A DNA stretch of 64,000 nt, taken from an uncultured Pseudokineococcus sp. (lineage in GTDB: Bacteria; Actinomycetota; Actinomycetes; Actinomycetales; Quadrisphaeraceae). The position numbers and the translations under genes are program-made. The notes beneath the pieces were generated by a model, which was not told where the DNA came from, made no database searches, and was given only the letters and a program-made list of their open reading frames with translations. The first letter of the stretch is position 1. Each line of letters starts with the position of its first letter. Location: contig NZ_CANMAA010000004.1 in assembly GCF_947495735.1 (NCBI RefSeq), forward strand, positions 62,001 to 126,000, read 5' to 3'. Of the stretch, positions 29,280 through 44,245 are shown in pieces.

Positions 29280-30770
29280 TCAGCCGGCGTTCGGGGCGCC
29301 GAGCTGGCGGGCGGTCGAGTCGCGGCGGGTCTCGCGGTAGGCCTGGGTGACGCCGTGGACGGCGTCGCCCATGCGGTGGGCCCGCAGGGCGTTCGTGGAG
29401 CCCGGGATGCCCGGGGGCGCCCCGGCGACGACCACGACGAGCTCGCCCTCGGTGGCCACGCCGCTGTCGAGGAGCACCTCGTCCATGGCGAGGACCATCT
29501 CGTCGGTGTGGGTGACGTAGGGCATGAGGAAGGTCTTCACGCCCCAGGTCAGCGCGAGCTGGGCGCGCACGGCGGGCTCGGGCGTGAAGACGATGAGCGG
29601 GATCTCCGAGCGCAGGCGCGACATCCGCCGCGCCGAGTCGCCGGTGGTGGTGAAGACGACGAGGTGCTTCGCGCCCAGGTTGACCCCGACGTCCAGCGCG
29701 GCGCGGGTGATGGCGCCGCCCCGGGTGTGCGGGTTCGTGCCGAGGGGGCTGATCCGGTCGAGGCCGTGCTCCTCGGTGCTCTCGATGATGCGCGCCATCG
29801 TCCGGACGGCGTCGAACGGGTACTGCCCGACGCTGGTCTCGCCGGACAGCATGATCGCGTCGGCGCCGTCGAGCACCGCGTTGGCGCAGTCGGACGCCTC
29901 GGCGCGCGTCGGCCGCGGCGCCGAGATCATCGACTCGAGGACCTGCGTGGCCACGATGACCGGCTTGGCCGCGCGGCGGCAGAGGTCGACGGCGCGCTTC
30001 TGGACGAGCGGCACCTGCTCCAGCGGCAGCTCCACGCCGAGGTCACCGCGCGCCACCATGACGCCGTCGAAGGCGTCCACGACCGCCTCGAGGTTGTCGA
30101 CGGCCTGCGGCTTCTCGACCTTGGCGATGACGGGGAGACGGATGCCCTCCTCGTCCATGATCCGGTGGACGTCCACGACGTCCGAGGCGTCGCGGACGAA
30201 CGAGAGCGCGATGAGGTCGGCGCCCACGCGCAGGCCCCAGCGCAGGTCGTCGATGTCCTTCTCCGACATGGCGGGCACGCCCACGGCCACGCCCGGCAGG
30301 TTGAGCCCCTTGTTGTCCGAGACGACCCCGGGCACCTCCACCTGCGTGGTGACGCGGGGACCCTCCACGGCGGTGACGAGCAGCGTGACCTTGCCGTCGT
30401 CGACCAGGACCCGGTCACCGGGCGCGACGTCACCGGGCAGGCCCTTGTGGGTGGTGGAGACCTCGCGGGCGTCCCCGGGGACGTCCTCGGTGGTGATGGT
30501 GAACACGTCACCGACGGCGAGGGCCTGGGGGCCGGAGGCGAAGCGGCCCAGGCGGATCTTCGGGCCCTGGAGGTCCACGAGGACGGCGACGGCGCGCCCC
30601 GCCTCCTCGGCGGCCCGGCGGACGTCGTGGTACCGCTCCTCGTGCTCGGCGTGCGAGCCGTGGCTGAGGTTGAAGCGGGCGACGTCCATGCCCGCGTCGA
30701 CCAGCTCCCGCAGCTGCTCGGGGGAGGAGACGGCGGGGCCGAGTGTGCAGACGATCTTCGCGCGACGCAT
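29280..30770 (-). CDS. pyk: Pyruvate kinase
   Basis: Glycolytic conversion of phosphoenolpyruvate and ADP to pyruvate and ATP, 496 aa, a normal length. The N-terminus is MRRAKIVCTLGPAVSSPEQL. The substrate/K+ region is ARFNLSHG, metal ligands lie in VIAKVEKPQAVDN and VMVARGDLGVELP, and the C domain has MLSGETSVGQYP. It lacks an appended PEP-utiliser domain. The ATG at 30770 has TAAGGT 7 bp upstream and no Shine-Dalgarno, so it is probably leaderless. It lies downstream of gltBD but has its own promoter. A Lys occupies the position that favours K+-independence in some enzymes only if confirmed by alignment. Confidence 0.97.
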   Translation of the reverse strand: MRRAKIVCTLGPAVSSPEQLRELVDAGMDVARFNLSHGSHAEHEERYHDVRRAAEEAGRAVAVLVDLQGPKIRLGRFASGPQALAVGDVFTITTEDVPGDAREVSTTHKGLPGDVAPGDRVLVDDGKVTLLVTAVEGPRVTTQVEVPGVVSDNKGLNLPGVAVGVPAMSEKDIDDLRWGLRVGADLIALSFVRDASDVVDVHRIMDEEGIRLPVIAKVEKPQAVDNLEAVVDAFDGVMVARGDLGVELPLEQVPLVQKRAVDLCRRAAKPVIVATQVLESMISAPRPTRAEASDCANAVLDGADAIMLSGETSVGQYPFDAVRTMARIIESTEEHGLDRISPLGTNPHTRGGAITRAALDVGVNLGAKHLVVFTTTGDSARRMSRLRSEIPLIVFTPEPAVRAQLALTWGVKTFLMPYVTHTDEMVLAMDEVLLDSGVATEGELVVVVAGAPPGIPGSTNALRAHRMGDAVHGVTQAYRETRRDSTARQLGAPNAG

Positions 30771-30777
30771 GTGACGC

Positions 30778-30783
30778 ACCTTA
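30778..30783 (-). promoter_or_regulatory. -10 box of pyk (leaderless)
   Basis: TAAGGT on the minus strand, 7 bp before the ATG. Confidence 0.55.
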
Positions 30784-30891
30784 CAGAGCCGAGCAGGCCA
30801 CCACGGCGCCCCGACGCCCGTGCCCGGGCGACCAGCGGGTGACCGGGCGGTGACGGCGCCGGACCCGTGCAGGGCGGGTCCGGCGCCGCGC

Positions 30892-32377
30892 TCAGACCAC
30901 GAGGGGGCGGTCCGCGGGCCGCACGGGCGCGTGCAGCGTGCTGGGGCTCCCCGTGAGGTGGGTGTCCACGGCCGCGGCCGCGGCGCGCCCCTCGGCGATG
31001 GCCCAGACGATGAGCGACTGGCCCCGCCCGGCGTCCCCGGCGACGAAGACGCCCGGGACGGAGGTGGCGTAGGAGCCGTCGCGGGCGATGTTGCCCCGCT
31101 CGTCCAGCTCCAGCCCGAGCTCGTCGAGCAGCGGCCCCTTCTCCGGCCCGGTGTACCCGGTGGCGATGAGCACGAGCTGGGCGTCGACGACCTCCTCGGT
31201 GCCCTCGACCGGGCGGACCTCGCGGCCGACACGCTCGGCCCGGACCAGCTCCAGCCCGCTGAGCCGCCCGTCCCCGTCGGCGACGAAGCGGGTCGTGGAG
31301 GCGGTGAAGCGCCGGTCCCCGCCCTCCTCGTGGGCGCTCGTCACCTCGAACAGGCGCGGGTCGACCGGCCACGGCTCACCGGCCGAGCGCTCCGCCGCCG
31401 GCTGCGGGCCGTGGGCGAGCTGGGTGACCGAGCGGGCGCCCTGGCGCAGCGCCGTCCCCAGGCAGTCCGCTCCGGTGTCGCCGCCGCCGATGATGACGAC
31501 GTCGCGGTCCCTCGCGTCGAGGTGCGGGGGCACGTCGCGGCCCTCGGGCCCCTCCCCCGCGCCGCGCGCGGCGCGGTTGGCGGGCACCAGGTACTCCATC
31601 GCGGGCATCACCCCGGGCAGGTCGCGCCCGGGCACCGGCAGGTCGCGCGGCTCGGTCGCGCCGACGGCCACGAGGACCGCGTCGTAGCGCGCGACGAGCG
31701 CGGCGCCGGAGACGGCGCCGGGGGCGCTGCCGCCCACCGGCGTGCCGGGCCGGAAGCGCGTGCCCTCGGCCGCCATCTGCGCCAGGCGGGCGTCGAGCAG
31801 GTCCTTCTCCATCTTGAACTCGGGGATGCCGTAGCGCAGCAGCCCCCCGATGGCGTCGTCGCGCTCGTAGACCGCCACCGTGTGCCCGGCGCGCGTCAGC
31901 TGCTGGGCGGCGGCGAGGCCGGCGGGACCGGAGCCGACGACCGCCACCGTCCGGCCCGTGAGGCGGTCGGGCGGCTGCGGGACGACCCACCCCTCGGCGA
32001 AGGCGCGGTCGGCGATGGACACCTCGACCTGCTTGATCGTCACGGGCGGCTGGTTGATGCCCAGCACGCACGCGCTCTCGCACGGCGCCGGGCACAGCCG
32101 CCCCGTCACCTCGGGGAAGTTGTTCGTCGCGTGCAGCCGCTCGACCGCCTCGGCCCAGTCGCCGCGCCACGTGAGGTCGTTCCACTCGGGGATGAGGTTC
32201 CCGAGCGGGCAGCCCTGGTGGCAGAAGGGGATGCCGCAGTCCATGCAGCGCCCGGCCTGCCGCAGCAGGGCGCCCTCCTCCTGCCTCTCGTACACCTCGC
32301 GCCAGTCCATGATGCGGACGTCGACGGGACGGCGCCGCGGCAGCTCACGCTCGCGCTGGGTGAGGAAGCCCTTGGGG

Positions 32378-32385
<8 letters not shown>
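30892..32385 (-). CDS. gltD: Glutamate synthase (NADPH) small subunit
   Basis: Small subunit of GOGAT, 497 aa, which passes electrons from NADPH to the large subunit. N-terminal cysteine clusters [13 protein letters not shown] and CPAPCESAC ligate the [4Fe-4S] centres. The FAD-binding motif is [13 protein letters not shown] and the NADPH-binding motif is [12 protein letters not shown]. The C-terminal FAD segment is [13 protein letters not shown]. The GTG at 32385 overlaps the gltB stop by 8 bp, so synthesis of the two subunits is coupled. Together they convert 2-oxoglutarate and glutamine to two glutamates. Confidence 0.97.
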
Positions 32386-37021
<4,636 letters not shown>

Positions 37022-37124
37022 GCGTCGCACCATCCTCACGGGGACCGCCGGGGCGGTCGACGTGCCCCACCGGTGGGTGGGACGGGGGGACGGAAAGGGG
37101 ACGTCGTCGGCCCCGGGTCGGAAG

Positions 37125-37130
37125 AAGGTA
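37125..37130 (-). promoter_or_regulatory. -10 box of gltB
   Basis: TACCTT (within TGTACCTTC) on the minus strand, ~104 bp before the gltB ATG. No good -35 is seen at 17-18 bp, consistent with activator dependence. Confidence 0.45.
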
Positions 37131-37200
37131 CACCGCGGGACGCGGCGTCCTGGCGGTGGATCCACCCCGCGAGACCGCCCCGCAGGGGCGGACCGGAGCC

Positions 37201-37238
37201 GTGACCGGGGTGTGACCCCGACGTGACCGGAGCGCGAC
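37201..37238 (-). promoter_or_regulatory. GlnR-like box array upstream of gltBD
   Basis: The plus strand reads GTGAC-n6-GTGAC-n6-GTGAC-n6-GCGAC, starting at 37201, 37212, 37223 and 37234, an exact 11-bp period. On the gltB strand this is GTCAC-n6 repeats, which fits the gTnAC half-sites with 6-bp spacers recognised by the actinobacterial nitrogen regulator GlnR. It lies ~70-110 bp upstream of the candidate gltB -10, an activator-like position. Confidence 0.55.
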
Positions 37239-37247
37239 CGCCGGGCC

Positions 37248-38303
37248 TCAGGCCCGGGGGTCCTCGCCGTCGCCGGCGGGGACGCCGGCGTCCTGCGGCC
37301 GGCCGTCGCCGGGCCGCTCGGACGCTGCCCGCGCCTCGGCGCGCCGGCCCTCCTCGGCCGCCTCCCGCGGCTCGGCGCCGGCGTCCAGCGCCTCGACCTC
37401 GGCGGCGCTGCCGGCCTCGGCCGCCGGCGGCTCGCGCAGGGCGGTGGCCTCGCGGCCCGGGTGGCGCATCGCGCTGACGAGGAGGCCGATCACGGCCACC
37501 AGGCCCACCACCACGGACGTCCAGACGTTCAGACGCAGGCCGGCGATGATCTCGGCCTGGTCGATCCGCAGCGTCTCGATGAAGCCCCGGCCGATGACGT
37601 AGAGCAGCACGTAGGTCAGGAACACCCGGCCGTGCCCGAGCTTCAGCACGCGCTCCAGCAGGAGCAGCAGGAGCAGCGCCACCAGGCACCAGAGCGCCTC
37701 GTAGAGGAACGTCGGGTGGAAGGTCTCGAACTCGGCGTAGCCGGCCGGGCGGTTCGCCGGGTCGATCTCCAGGCCCCAGGGCAGGGTCGTCGGACGACCG
37801 AACAGCTCCTGGTTGAAGTAGTTCCCCACGCGGCCCACCGCCTGCGCCAGCAGGAGGCCGGGAGCCATGGCGTCGGCCACGACGCCGACGCGCAGGCCGA
37901 GCTGCCGGATCGGGACGAGCGCCCCCAGGAAGCCCGCGGGGATGGCGCCCCAGATGCCCAGGCCGCCCTCCCAGACGTAGAGCGCCCGGACGAGGTCGCC
38001 CCCCTCGCCGAAGTAGGCGTCCGGGGAGGACAGGACGTGGTAGACCCGCGCGCCGACGATGCCGAACAGCACGGCCCAGATGGCGATGTCCACCACGGCG
38101 CCGGGCGGTCCCCCGCGGGCCCGCAGCCGCCGCTCGCTGAGGGCGACGCCGAGGACGATGCCCAGGATGATCGCCAGCGCGTACGCGCGGATCGGCACCG
38201 GGCCGAGGTGCCAGACGCCCTGCGCGGGGCTGGGGATGGACGTCAGGACCGCGGCGGGCACCGACGCCAGGGCGCCGGGGACGGCCGCCAGCGCGCCCGT
38301 CAC
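37248..38303 (-). CDS. lgt: Prolipoprotein diacylglyceryl transferase
   Basis: Membrane enzyme that transfers diacylglycerol to the lipobox Cys of prelipoproteins, 351 aa. About seven membrane helices. The signature [16 protein letters not shown] contains the essential Arg/Asn/Glu, and [10 protein letters not shown] is the C-terminal conserved block. The N-terminus [12 protein letters not shown] leads into helix 1. The last ~75 residues are a hydrophilic Glu/Ala-rich cytoplasmic tail, common in actinobacterial Lgt. The GTG at 38303 overlaps the trpA stop by 4 bp, so it is the last gene of the trpC-trpB-trpA-lgt operon. LivK in this window is one clear client. Confidence 0.96.
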   Translation of the reverse strand: MTGALAAVPGALASVPAAVLTSIPSPAQGVWHLGPVPIRAYALAIILGIVLGVALSERRLRARGGPPGAVVDIAIWAVLFGIVGARVYHVLSSPDAYFGEGGDLVRALYVWEGGLGIWGAIPAGFLGALVPIRQLGLRVGVVADAMAPGLLLAQAVGRVGNYFNQELFGRPTTLPWGLEIDPANRPAGYAEFETFHPTFLYEALWCLVALLLLLLLERVLKLGHGRVFLTYVLLYVIGRGFIETLRIDQAEIIAGLRLNVWTSVVVGLVAVIGLLVSAMRHPGREATALREPPAAEAGSAAEVEALDAGAEPREAAEEGRRAEARAASERPGDGRPQDAGVPAGDGEDPRA

Positions 38304-39117
38304 CGGTGCACCCCGGCGGCGAGCTCGGCGGCCAGGGAGCCGACGGCCGGGACGCCGCCGTCGCCCAGGGCGCGCACGAGGGCCGAGCCCACGATCACGC
38401 CGTCGGCGAAGGAGGCCACCTCGGCGGCCTGCTCGGCGCTCGAGACGCCGAGGCCGACGCAGACGCGCTCCGCCCCGGCGGCGCGGGTCGCCTCCACCAG
38501 CCCGGCGGCGGCGCTGCCCACGGCGGCGCGCACGCCCGTGACGCCCATCGTGGACGCGGCGTAGACGAAGCCCCGGCACGAGGCGGCCGTGCTGGCGAGG
38601 CGGTCCGGCGTCGAGGACGGGGCCACCAGGAAGACGCGGTCCAGGTCGTGGGCCTCCGAGGCGGCGAGCCAGTCGGCGCCCTCGTCGGGGATGAGGTCGG
38701 GCGTGATGAGGCCCGCTCCCCCGGCGGCCGCGAGGTCGCGCGCCCACGCGTCCACCCCGTAGCGGACGACCGGGTTCCAGTACGTCATCACGAGCACGGC
38801 GGCGCCGGTCTCGGCGACCTGCTCGACGGCGGTCAGGACGTCGCGGACCCGCAGGCCGCCCTCCAGCGCGGCCTGCGCCGCGGCCTGGATGACGGGGCCG
38901 TCCATGACGGGGTCGGAGTAGGGCAGGCCGAGCTCGACGACGTCGACGCCCTCGGCCACCATCGCGCGCGCCGCCTCGACCGAGGTGGCGAGGTCGGGGA
39001 AGCCGACGGGCAGGTAGCCGACGAGCGCGGCGCCGCCGCGCGCGCGGGCGGCGTCGATCGCGGCGCCCGTCCGGCTGGTGCCCGTGCCGGTGGCGCCCGG
39101 CGCCGTCGCGGCGGCGC

Positions 39118-39121
<4 letters not shown>
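38300..39121 (-). CDS. trpA: Tryptophan synthase alpha subunit
   Basis: Cleaves indole-3-glycerol phosphate to indole and glyceraldehyde 3-phosphate, 273 aa. A TIM barrel with catalytic Glu in [20 protein letters not shown] and catalytic Asp in the loop [14 protein letters not shown]. The phosphate-binding segment is [12 protein letters not shown], with GVIVGSALV near the end. The GTG at 39121 overlaps the trpB stop by 4 bp, and its own stop overlaps lgt by 4 bp. It functions as an alpha2beta2 complex with TrpB, channelling indole. Confidence 0.97.
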
Positions 39122-40532
<1,411 letters not shown>

Positions 40533-40536
<4 letters not shown>

Positions 40537-41363
40537 GCGCGTCCTGCTCGGGTCGAGGGGTGGTTGCCGGCGGCGACGAGGTCCGCCACGGCCGAGCGCG
40601 GGTGGCCTCCGGTGACGAGGGCCTCGCCGACCAGCACGGCGTCGGCGCCGGCGCGGGCGTAGTCGAAGACGTCGTGCGAGCCGCGCACGCCCGACTCGGC
40701 GACGACGACCACGCCGTCCGGGACGGCGGGCCGCACGGTCGCGAAGGTGGAGCGGTCGACGGCCAGGGTCCGCAGGTCGCGCGCGTTGACCCCGACGACA
40801 CGGGCCCCGGCGTCGACCGCGCGGGCCACCTCGTCGACGTCGTGGACCTCCACGAGCGCCGTCATGCCGAGGGAGTGGACGCGCTCGACGAGGGAGACCA
40901 GCGCCGGCTGCTCGAGGGCCGCGACGATGAGGAGCACGACGTCGGCCCCGTGGGCCCGCGCCTCCCACACCTGGTAGGCGGTCGTGATGAAGTCCTTGCG
41001 CAGGACGGGGATCTCCACGGCCGCGCGCACGGCGTCGAGGTCGTCCAGGCTGCCGCCGAAGCGGCGGCGCTCGGTGAGCACGCTGATGACGGCAGCGCCG
41101 CCCGCCTCGTAGTCGCGCGCCAGCCCGGCCGGGTCGCCGATGGCCGCCAGCGCGCCCTTGCTCGGGCTGGAGCGCTTGACCTCCGCGACGACCTTCACGG
41201 CCCCGCGGTCGTCGTCGCCGTCGACCCGGCGCAGCCGCTCCACGGCGTCGAGGGCGCCGGGACGGCGCGACGCGAGCTCCTTGAGCTCGTCGAGACCGGT
41301 GGCCGCCTGGCGCTCGGCGAGGTCTTCGTGGACGCCGGCGAGGATGTCGTCGAGCACGCTCAC
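40533..41363 (-). CDS. trpC: Indole-3-glycerol-phosphate synthase
   Basis: Ring closure of CdRP to indole-3-glycerol phosphate, 276 aa. A TIM barrel with [15 protein letters not shown] (catalytic Lys), [19 protein letters not shown] (catalytic Lys and Asp) and [14 protein letters not shown] (Glu/Ser phosphate site). It is monofunctional: no PRAI (TrpF) domain is attached, and no trpF or priA-type isomerase gene is seen in the window. The GTG at 41363 has GAGGAG at good spacing. First gene of trpC-trpB-trpA-lgt, with a ~120-nt GC-rich leader from the upstream promoter. Confidence 0.97.
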
Positions 41364-41445
41364 GTGAGGGGCTCCTCTGCTGGACCGCGGTCGAGGGGGC
41401 GAGCGGCGGCACCGCACCCGCGCCGTCGGCGGGCCGCCGGCGCGG

Positions 41446-41476
41446 GGTGGACGCCCGGGCGCGCGCCCGGTCCACC
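41446..41476 (-). promoter_or_regulatory. Stem-loop at the start of the trpC leader
   Basis: GGTGGAC...GTCCACC inverted repeat (7 bp at the ends) with an inner GCCCG/CGGGC pairing, directly after the predicted trpC transcription start. No leader peptide with tandem Trp codons follows, so classic attenuation is unlikely. Confidence 0.45.
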
Positions 41477-41486
41477 GCTGCGCAGG

Positions 41487-41492
41487 ACTCTA
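41487..41492 (-). promoter_or_regulatory. -10 box of trpCBA-lgt
   Basis: TAGAGT on the minus strand, ~124 bp before the trpC GTG, in the 282-bp divergent gap shared with the DUF4190 gene. Confidence 0.5.
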
Positions 41493-41645
41493 GTGCGTGA
41501 CCGCCGTCGCTCCCCGCGCCCCCGGGCGCGCCGCACGGCAGCGGCGCCGGCGCGCCGATACCGTCGGCGGCACCGCCGCGGCGACGCGCCGCCCGATCCG
41601 ACCGTCGACGACGGGCTCCTCGCGAGCCCAGCCAGGAGGCCATCC

Positions 41646-42263
41646 GTGAGCACCCCGAACGACCCCGACCAGCCCCGCTACGGGCAGGATCCGACGGGCG
41701 GCGAGCCGCCGCGCTACGGCGACGCCCAGCCCGGCTACGGCGACGCCCAGCAGCAGCCCGGCTACGGCCAGCAGCAGCCCGGCTACGGCCAGGACAGCGG
41801 CTACGGCCAGACCCCGTCGGGGTACGGGGCCGCCGGCGCCGGCGCCGAGGCGGGTCGCTACGGCGGCGACGCCGGGACCCCGGGCTCCTACGACGGCGGG
41901 CGCCCCGAGCCGCGCAACGGGCTCGGCGTGGCCGCGCTGGTCGTCGGCATCGTGGCGCTCGTCTCCGTGTGCGTCGCCCTGCTCCCCTTCTTCGGCGTCC
42001 TCACGGCCGTCATCGCCGTCGTCGGGATCGTCCTCGGCATCATCGGGCGCAAGCGCGCCACGCGCGGCGAGGCCACCAACAAGGGCGTCGCCACGACCGG
42101 CCTCGTGCTGTCGGTCGTCGCCCTGCTCATCGGCATCGGCAGCGTCATCGCCTGGGGCGCCGGGATCAACGCGCTGGGGCCGGTGATGCAGGAGTGCGAG
42201 CAGCTCGACGGCCCCGCGTACCAGCAGTGCGTCGAGGAGCAGGCGCAGGAGATGTTCGGCTGA
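41646..42263 (+). CDS. DUF4190-type membrane protein with GYGQ-rich N-terminus
   Basis: 205-aa small membrane protein of unknown function. Residues 1-90 are low-complexity and probably disordered, with tandem [14 protein letters not shown] repeats rich in Gly, Tyr, Gln and Pro. Residues ~98-165 contain two hydrophobic helices ([20 protein letters not shown] and [21 protein letters not shown], the latter ending in a basic stop-transfer) and a third near [20 protein letters not shown], a DUF4190-like arrangement. The C-terminus has two Cys (MQECEQL, YQQCVEE) that could pair. The GTG at 41646 follows a strong AGGAGG, and a TACCGT -10-like box lies about 70 bp upstream. It ends at a very strong terminator. 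Confidence 0.85.
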   Translation: MSTPNDPDQPRYGQDPTGGEPPRYGDAQPGYGDAQQQPGYGQQQPGYGQDSGYGQTPSGYGAAGAGAEAGRYGGDAGTPGSYDGGRPEPRNGLGVAALVVGIVALVSVCVALLPFFGVLTAVIAVVGIVLGIIGRKRATRGEATNKGVATTGLVLSVVALLIGIGSVIAWGAGINALGPVMQECEQLDGPAYQQCVEEQAQEMFG

Positions 42264-42273
42264 CCGGACGCCG

Positions 42274-42322
42274 CGCAGACGACAGCCCCCCGGACCCCTG
42301 GTCCGGGGGGCTGTCGTCTGCG
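42274..42322. terminator. Perfect 23-bp terminator hairpin between convergent genes
   Basis: 42274-42296 is fully complementary to 42300-42322 with a 3-nt CCT loop; the stem includes GACAGCCCCCCGGACC. It lies 10 bp after the DUF4190 stop, facing the DUF2752 gene. The longest perfect hairpin noted in the window. Confidence 0.85.
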
Positions 42323-42430
42323 GGGGATCGCGCGCCGGGACCGGTGCTCCGGCGGCCGCGTGCTCCGGGGAGGTCGGGCGGCGGATGCCGCGCACCCCCG
42401 GCTGACCTCCCGCACCGGGGAGAGCGCGGA

Positions 42431-42895
42431 TCAGGGGCCGAGGACAGCCGAGGCCCCGGGGAGCCAGCGCACGACGGTGAAGGCGGCCAGCACCACGGCC
42501 AGGGCCAGGGCGCCGCGGTCGGTGACGGCGTCGACCAGGCGCAGCGGGCGCCGGCGCAGCGCGGCGACCAGCCAGACGCCCCAGACGGCGACCGCTGCGC
42601 CCACCAGGACGACGGCGAGGGCGTTGCTGCCCAGCGCCGCCAGCGGCTGACCGGCGAGGACGTCGGAGACGGCGCGGAGCCCGCCGCAGAAGGGGCACGG
42701 CAGACCGGTGAGGGCGAGCACGGGGCACGCCCCCCAGCTGCCGGGGACGTGCGGGTCGCGCAGGGCGACCGCGCCCAGCGCGGCCGCGCCGGCGACCCCG
42801 AGCAGCAGCGGCGGCCAGCGCCGCGGGACCCGCGCGGGGGACGAGCCGGAGCGCTCCTCGGGTCGACGCGTCGCAGGAGCCCCGGGCGAGGTCAG
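42431..42895 (-). CDS. DUF2752 membrane protein, CTG start
   Basis: 154-aa DUF2752-family membrane protein. The hallmark CPVLALTGLPCPFCGGLRA is present with its CPFCG motif, flanked by hydrophobic helices (LLLGVAGAAALGAVAL before, ALAVVLVGAAVAVWGVWLVA after). From the in-frame stop at 42918 region to GTG 42721 there is no ATG, GTG or TTG, yet conserved family sequence (RDPHVPGSWGACP) lies upstream of that GTG. CTG at 42895-42893 overlaps the stop of the preceding gene in the same 4-bp pattern (CTGA) used by other gene pairs here, so it is proposed as the start. Function unknown; often found beside trp/his genes in actinobacteria. Confidence 0.75.
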   Translation of the reverse strand: MTSPGAPATRRPEERSGSSPARVPRRWPPLLLGVAGAAALGAVALRDPHVPGSWGACPVLALTGLPCPFCGGLRAVSDVLAGQPLAALGSNALAVVLVGAAVAVWGVWLVAALRRRPLRLVDAVTDRGALALAVVLAAFTVVRWLPGASAVLGP

Positions 42896-43263
42896 CGGGG
42901 GCCGTGCGCGGTGTCAGTGCGCCCCTCGGCGGAGCGCCCCGCACCGGCCTGGCTGTCGTGGGTGTCGTCGCCCGGGCGGTCCGAGGACTGCTTCGGCGTC
43001 CCGGCCCCGTGTCCCTTCATCGCCAGGACCTTGCCGACGACGGGTCCCGTGAAGGCGACGAGGAAGCCGGCCGCGAGCATCCACCAGATGGTGAAGACGA
43101 CGGCGAGGGAGGCGATCAGCGCGCCCAGGATGCAGATGCCCACGCCCGCCCAGGCCGCGAGGCTGTGCCCGTGGTCCTCGGCGTGGGGCGGCAGCTGGGG
43201 CTGGTGCTGGTGCGCCGGCTGCTGACCCCGGTCCTGCTCCCGGCTCTGGGTGCGCTCGGCCAT
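42892..43263 (-). CDS. HGxxPAAW-like small membrane protein
   Basis: 123-aa membrane protein with two hydrophobic helices, GVGICILGALIASLAVVFTI and WWMLAAGFLVAFTGPVVGKV. Just before the first is HGHSLAAWAGV, resembling the HGxxPAAW motif of an actinobacterial family encoded in trp operons. His/Gln-rich N-terminus and a hydrophilic C-terminal tail. The ATG at 43263 is preceded by GAGGAGG. Function unknown. It is followed by the DUF2752 gene with a 4-bp overlap. Confidence 0.85.
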   Translation of the reverse strand: MAERTQSREQDRGQQPAHQHQPQLPPHAEDHGHSLAAWAGVGICILGALIASLAVVFTIWWMLAAGFLVAFTGPVVGKVLAMKGHGAGTPKQSSDRPGDDTHDSQAGAGRSAEGRTDTAHGPR

Positions 43264-43480
43264 GGGGTCCTCCTCGCCGCGCCCCGGGCGGGCCCGGTGC
43301 GGCTGCTCTGGTGCGGGTGGTCTCGTCGAGCTGGGCTGGTGCGGTCGGTGGCGGTCCAGGCCTCCGGGCCGGCCGCCGACCTGCGGCCCATCATGCCAGC
43401 AGCCCCGGGCCGGGGCGCCCGCGCCGGGCCGGTCGAGGGGCTCTCGCCTCCCGCGGACGGCTCCCGGGGGCGCCGCGGGG

Positions 43481-44245
43481 TCAGCGCCGCTCGGGACGGT
43501 CCTCGCGGGCGCTCGGGGGCGGGCGCACCGGCGTCGCGGTCTCCCCGGTGGGGTCCTCGCCGCGGGTGAGGGAGTCCCACGCGTCGAAGGACTCGCCCCG
43601 GCGCCGGGCGCGCTCGGCCGCGGGGTCCCCGGCCGGCGGGAGGTCCTCCCCCGGCCCCGGGGCCGCCGGGGCCTCGTAGCGCCGTCCGGAGGGCCAGCGG
43701 CGGGAGGCCGCGGCCCCCGCCGCGGCGAGGACCGCGAGCAGGACGCCGAGGAGGGCCGCCACCCAGGGCCAGGCCGTCGTCGTCGCCGTCGCGCTGCCGG
43801 GCTCCACCGAGCCGGCCGTCACGCCCAGGGCCTCGCCGACCTCGGCGGCGGTCGCCGACAGCGGGTCGACCAGGACGCCGACCGCGCCGGCGACGACGCC
43901 GGCGCCCGCCAGGGCCACGAGCCCGAGGGCGACGGCCGACCCGGCGCGGCGCGTGGTGGTCGCCGCGCCGGCGCCCGCCAGGGCGACCAGCCCGAGCGCC
44001 GGCACGAGGGGGGCGGCCGCCCCCCCGGTGGCCTCCACGACGCCCGCCCCGGCGAGGGCGCCCTCCACGACGGCGCGCGTCCACACCACCGCGCCCGTGA
44101 CGACGACGAGCGCGCCGAGGACCAGCAGGCCGAGGACGGTCCGCCCGCGCGGCAGCCGCTGGGGCCGGCCCGCGCGCTCGCCGTCCCGGCGCTCGTCGTC
44201 CCGGCGCTCGCCGTCCCGGGACCGGTCGCCCGCCGTCGGGCTCAT
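43481..44245 (-). CDS. Trp-biosynthesis-associated membrane protein (TIGR02234 type)
   Basis: 254-aa membrane protein. After a charged Arg/Asp-rich N-terminus (~35 residues) come four hydrophobic segments: VLGLLVLGALVVVTGAVVWT, APLVPALGLVALAGAGAA, GSAVALGLVALAGAGVVAGA and WPWVAALLGVLLAVLAAAG. This matches the four-helix Trp_oprn_chp family found next to trpE in actinobacteria. A ~65-residue hydrophilic tail follows, with SFDAWDSLTRGEDPT, a family-typical motif (W-D-x-L-x-x-G-x-D-P-T). The ATG at 44245 overlaps the trpE stop by 4 bp. Role unknown; association with Trp synthesis is positional. Confidence 0.88.
   Translation of the reverse strand: MSPTAGDRSRDGERRDDERRDGERAGRPQRLPRGRTVLGLLVLGALVVVTGAVVWTRAVVEGALAGAGVVEATGGAAAPLVPALGLVALAGAGAATTTRRAGSAVALGLVALAGAGVVAGAVGVLVDPLSATAAEVGEALGVTAGSVEPGSATATTTAWPWVAALLGVLLAVLAAAGAAASRRWPSGRRYEAPAAPGPGEDLPPAGDPAAERARRRGESFDAWDSLTRGEDPTGETATPVRPPPSAREDRPERR

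Noticed and set aside
41364-41480. Trp-peptide attenuator before trpC
   Set aside because: No short ORF with adjacent TGG codons on the minus strand and no mutually exclusive hairpins ending in a T-run.
42431-42721. DUF2752 gene starting at GTG 42721 (96 aa)
   Set aside because: That start removes conserved family residues just upstream; CTG 42895 is preferred.
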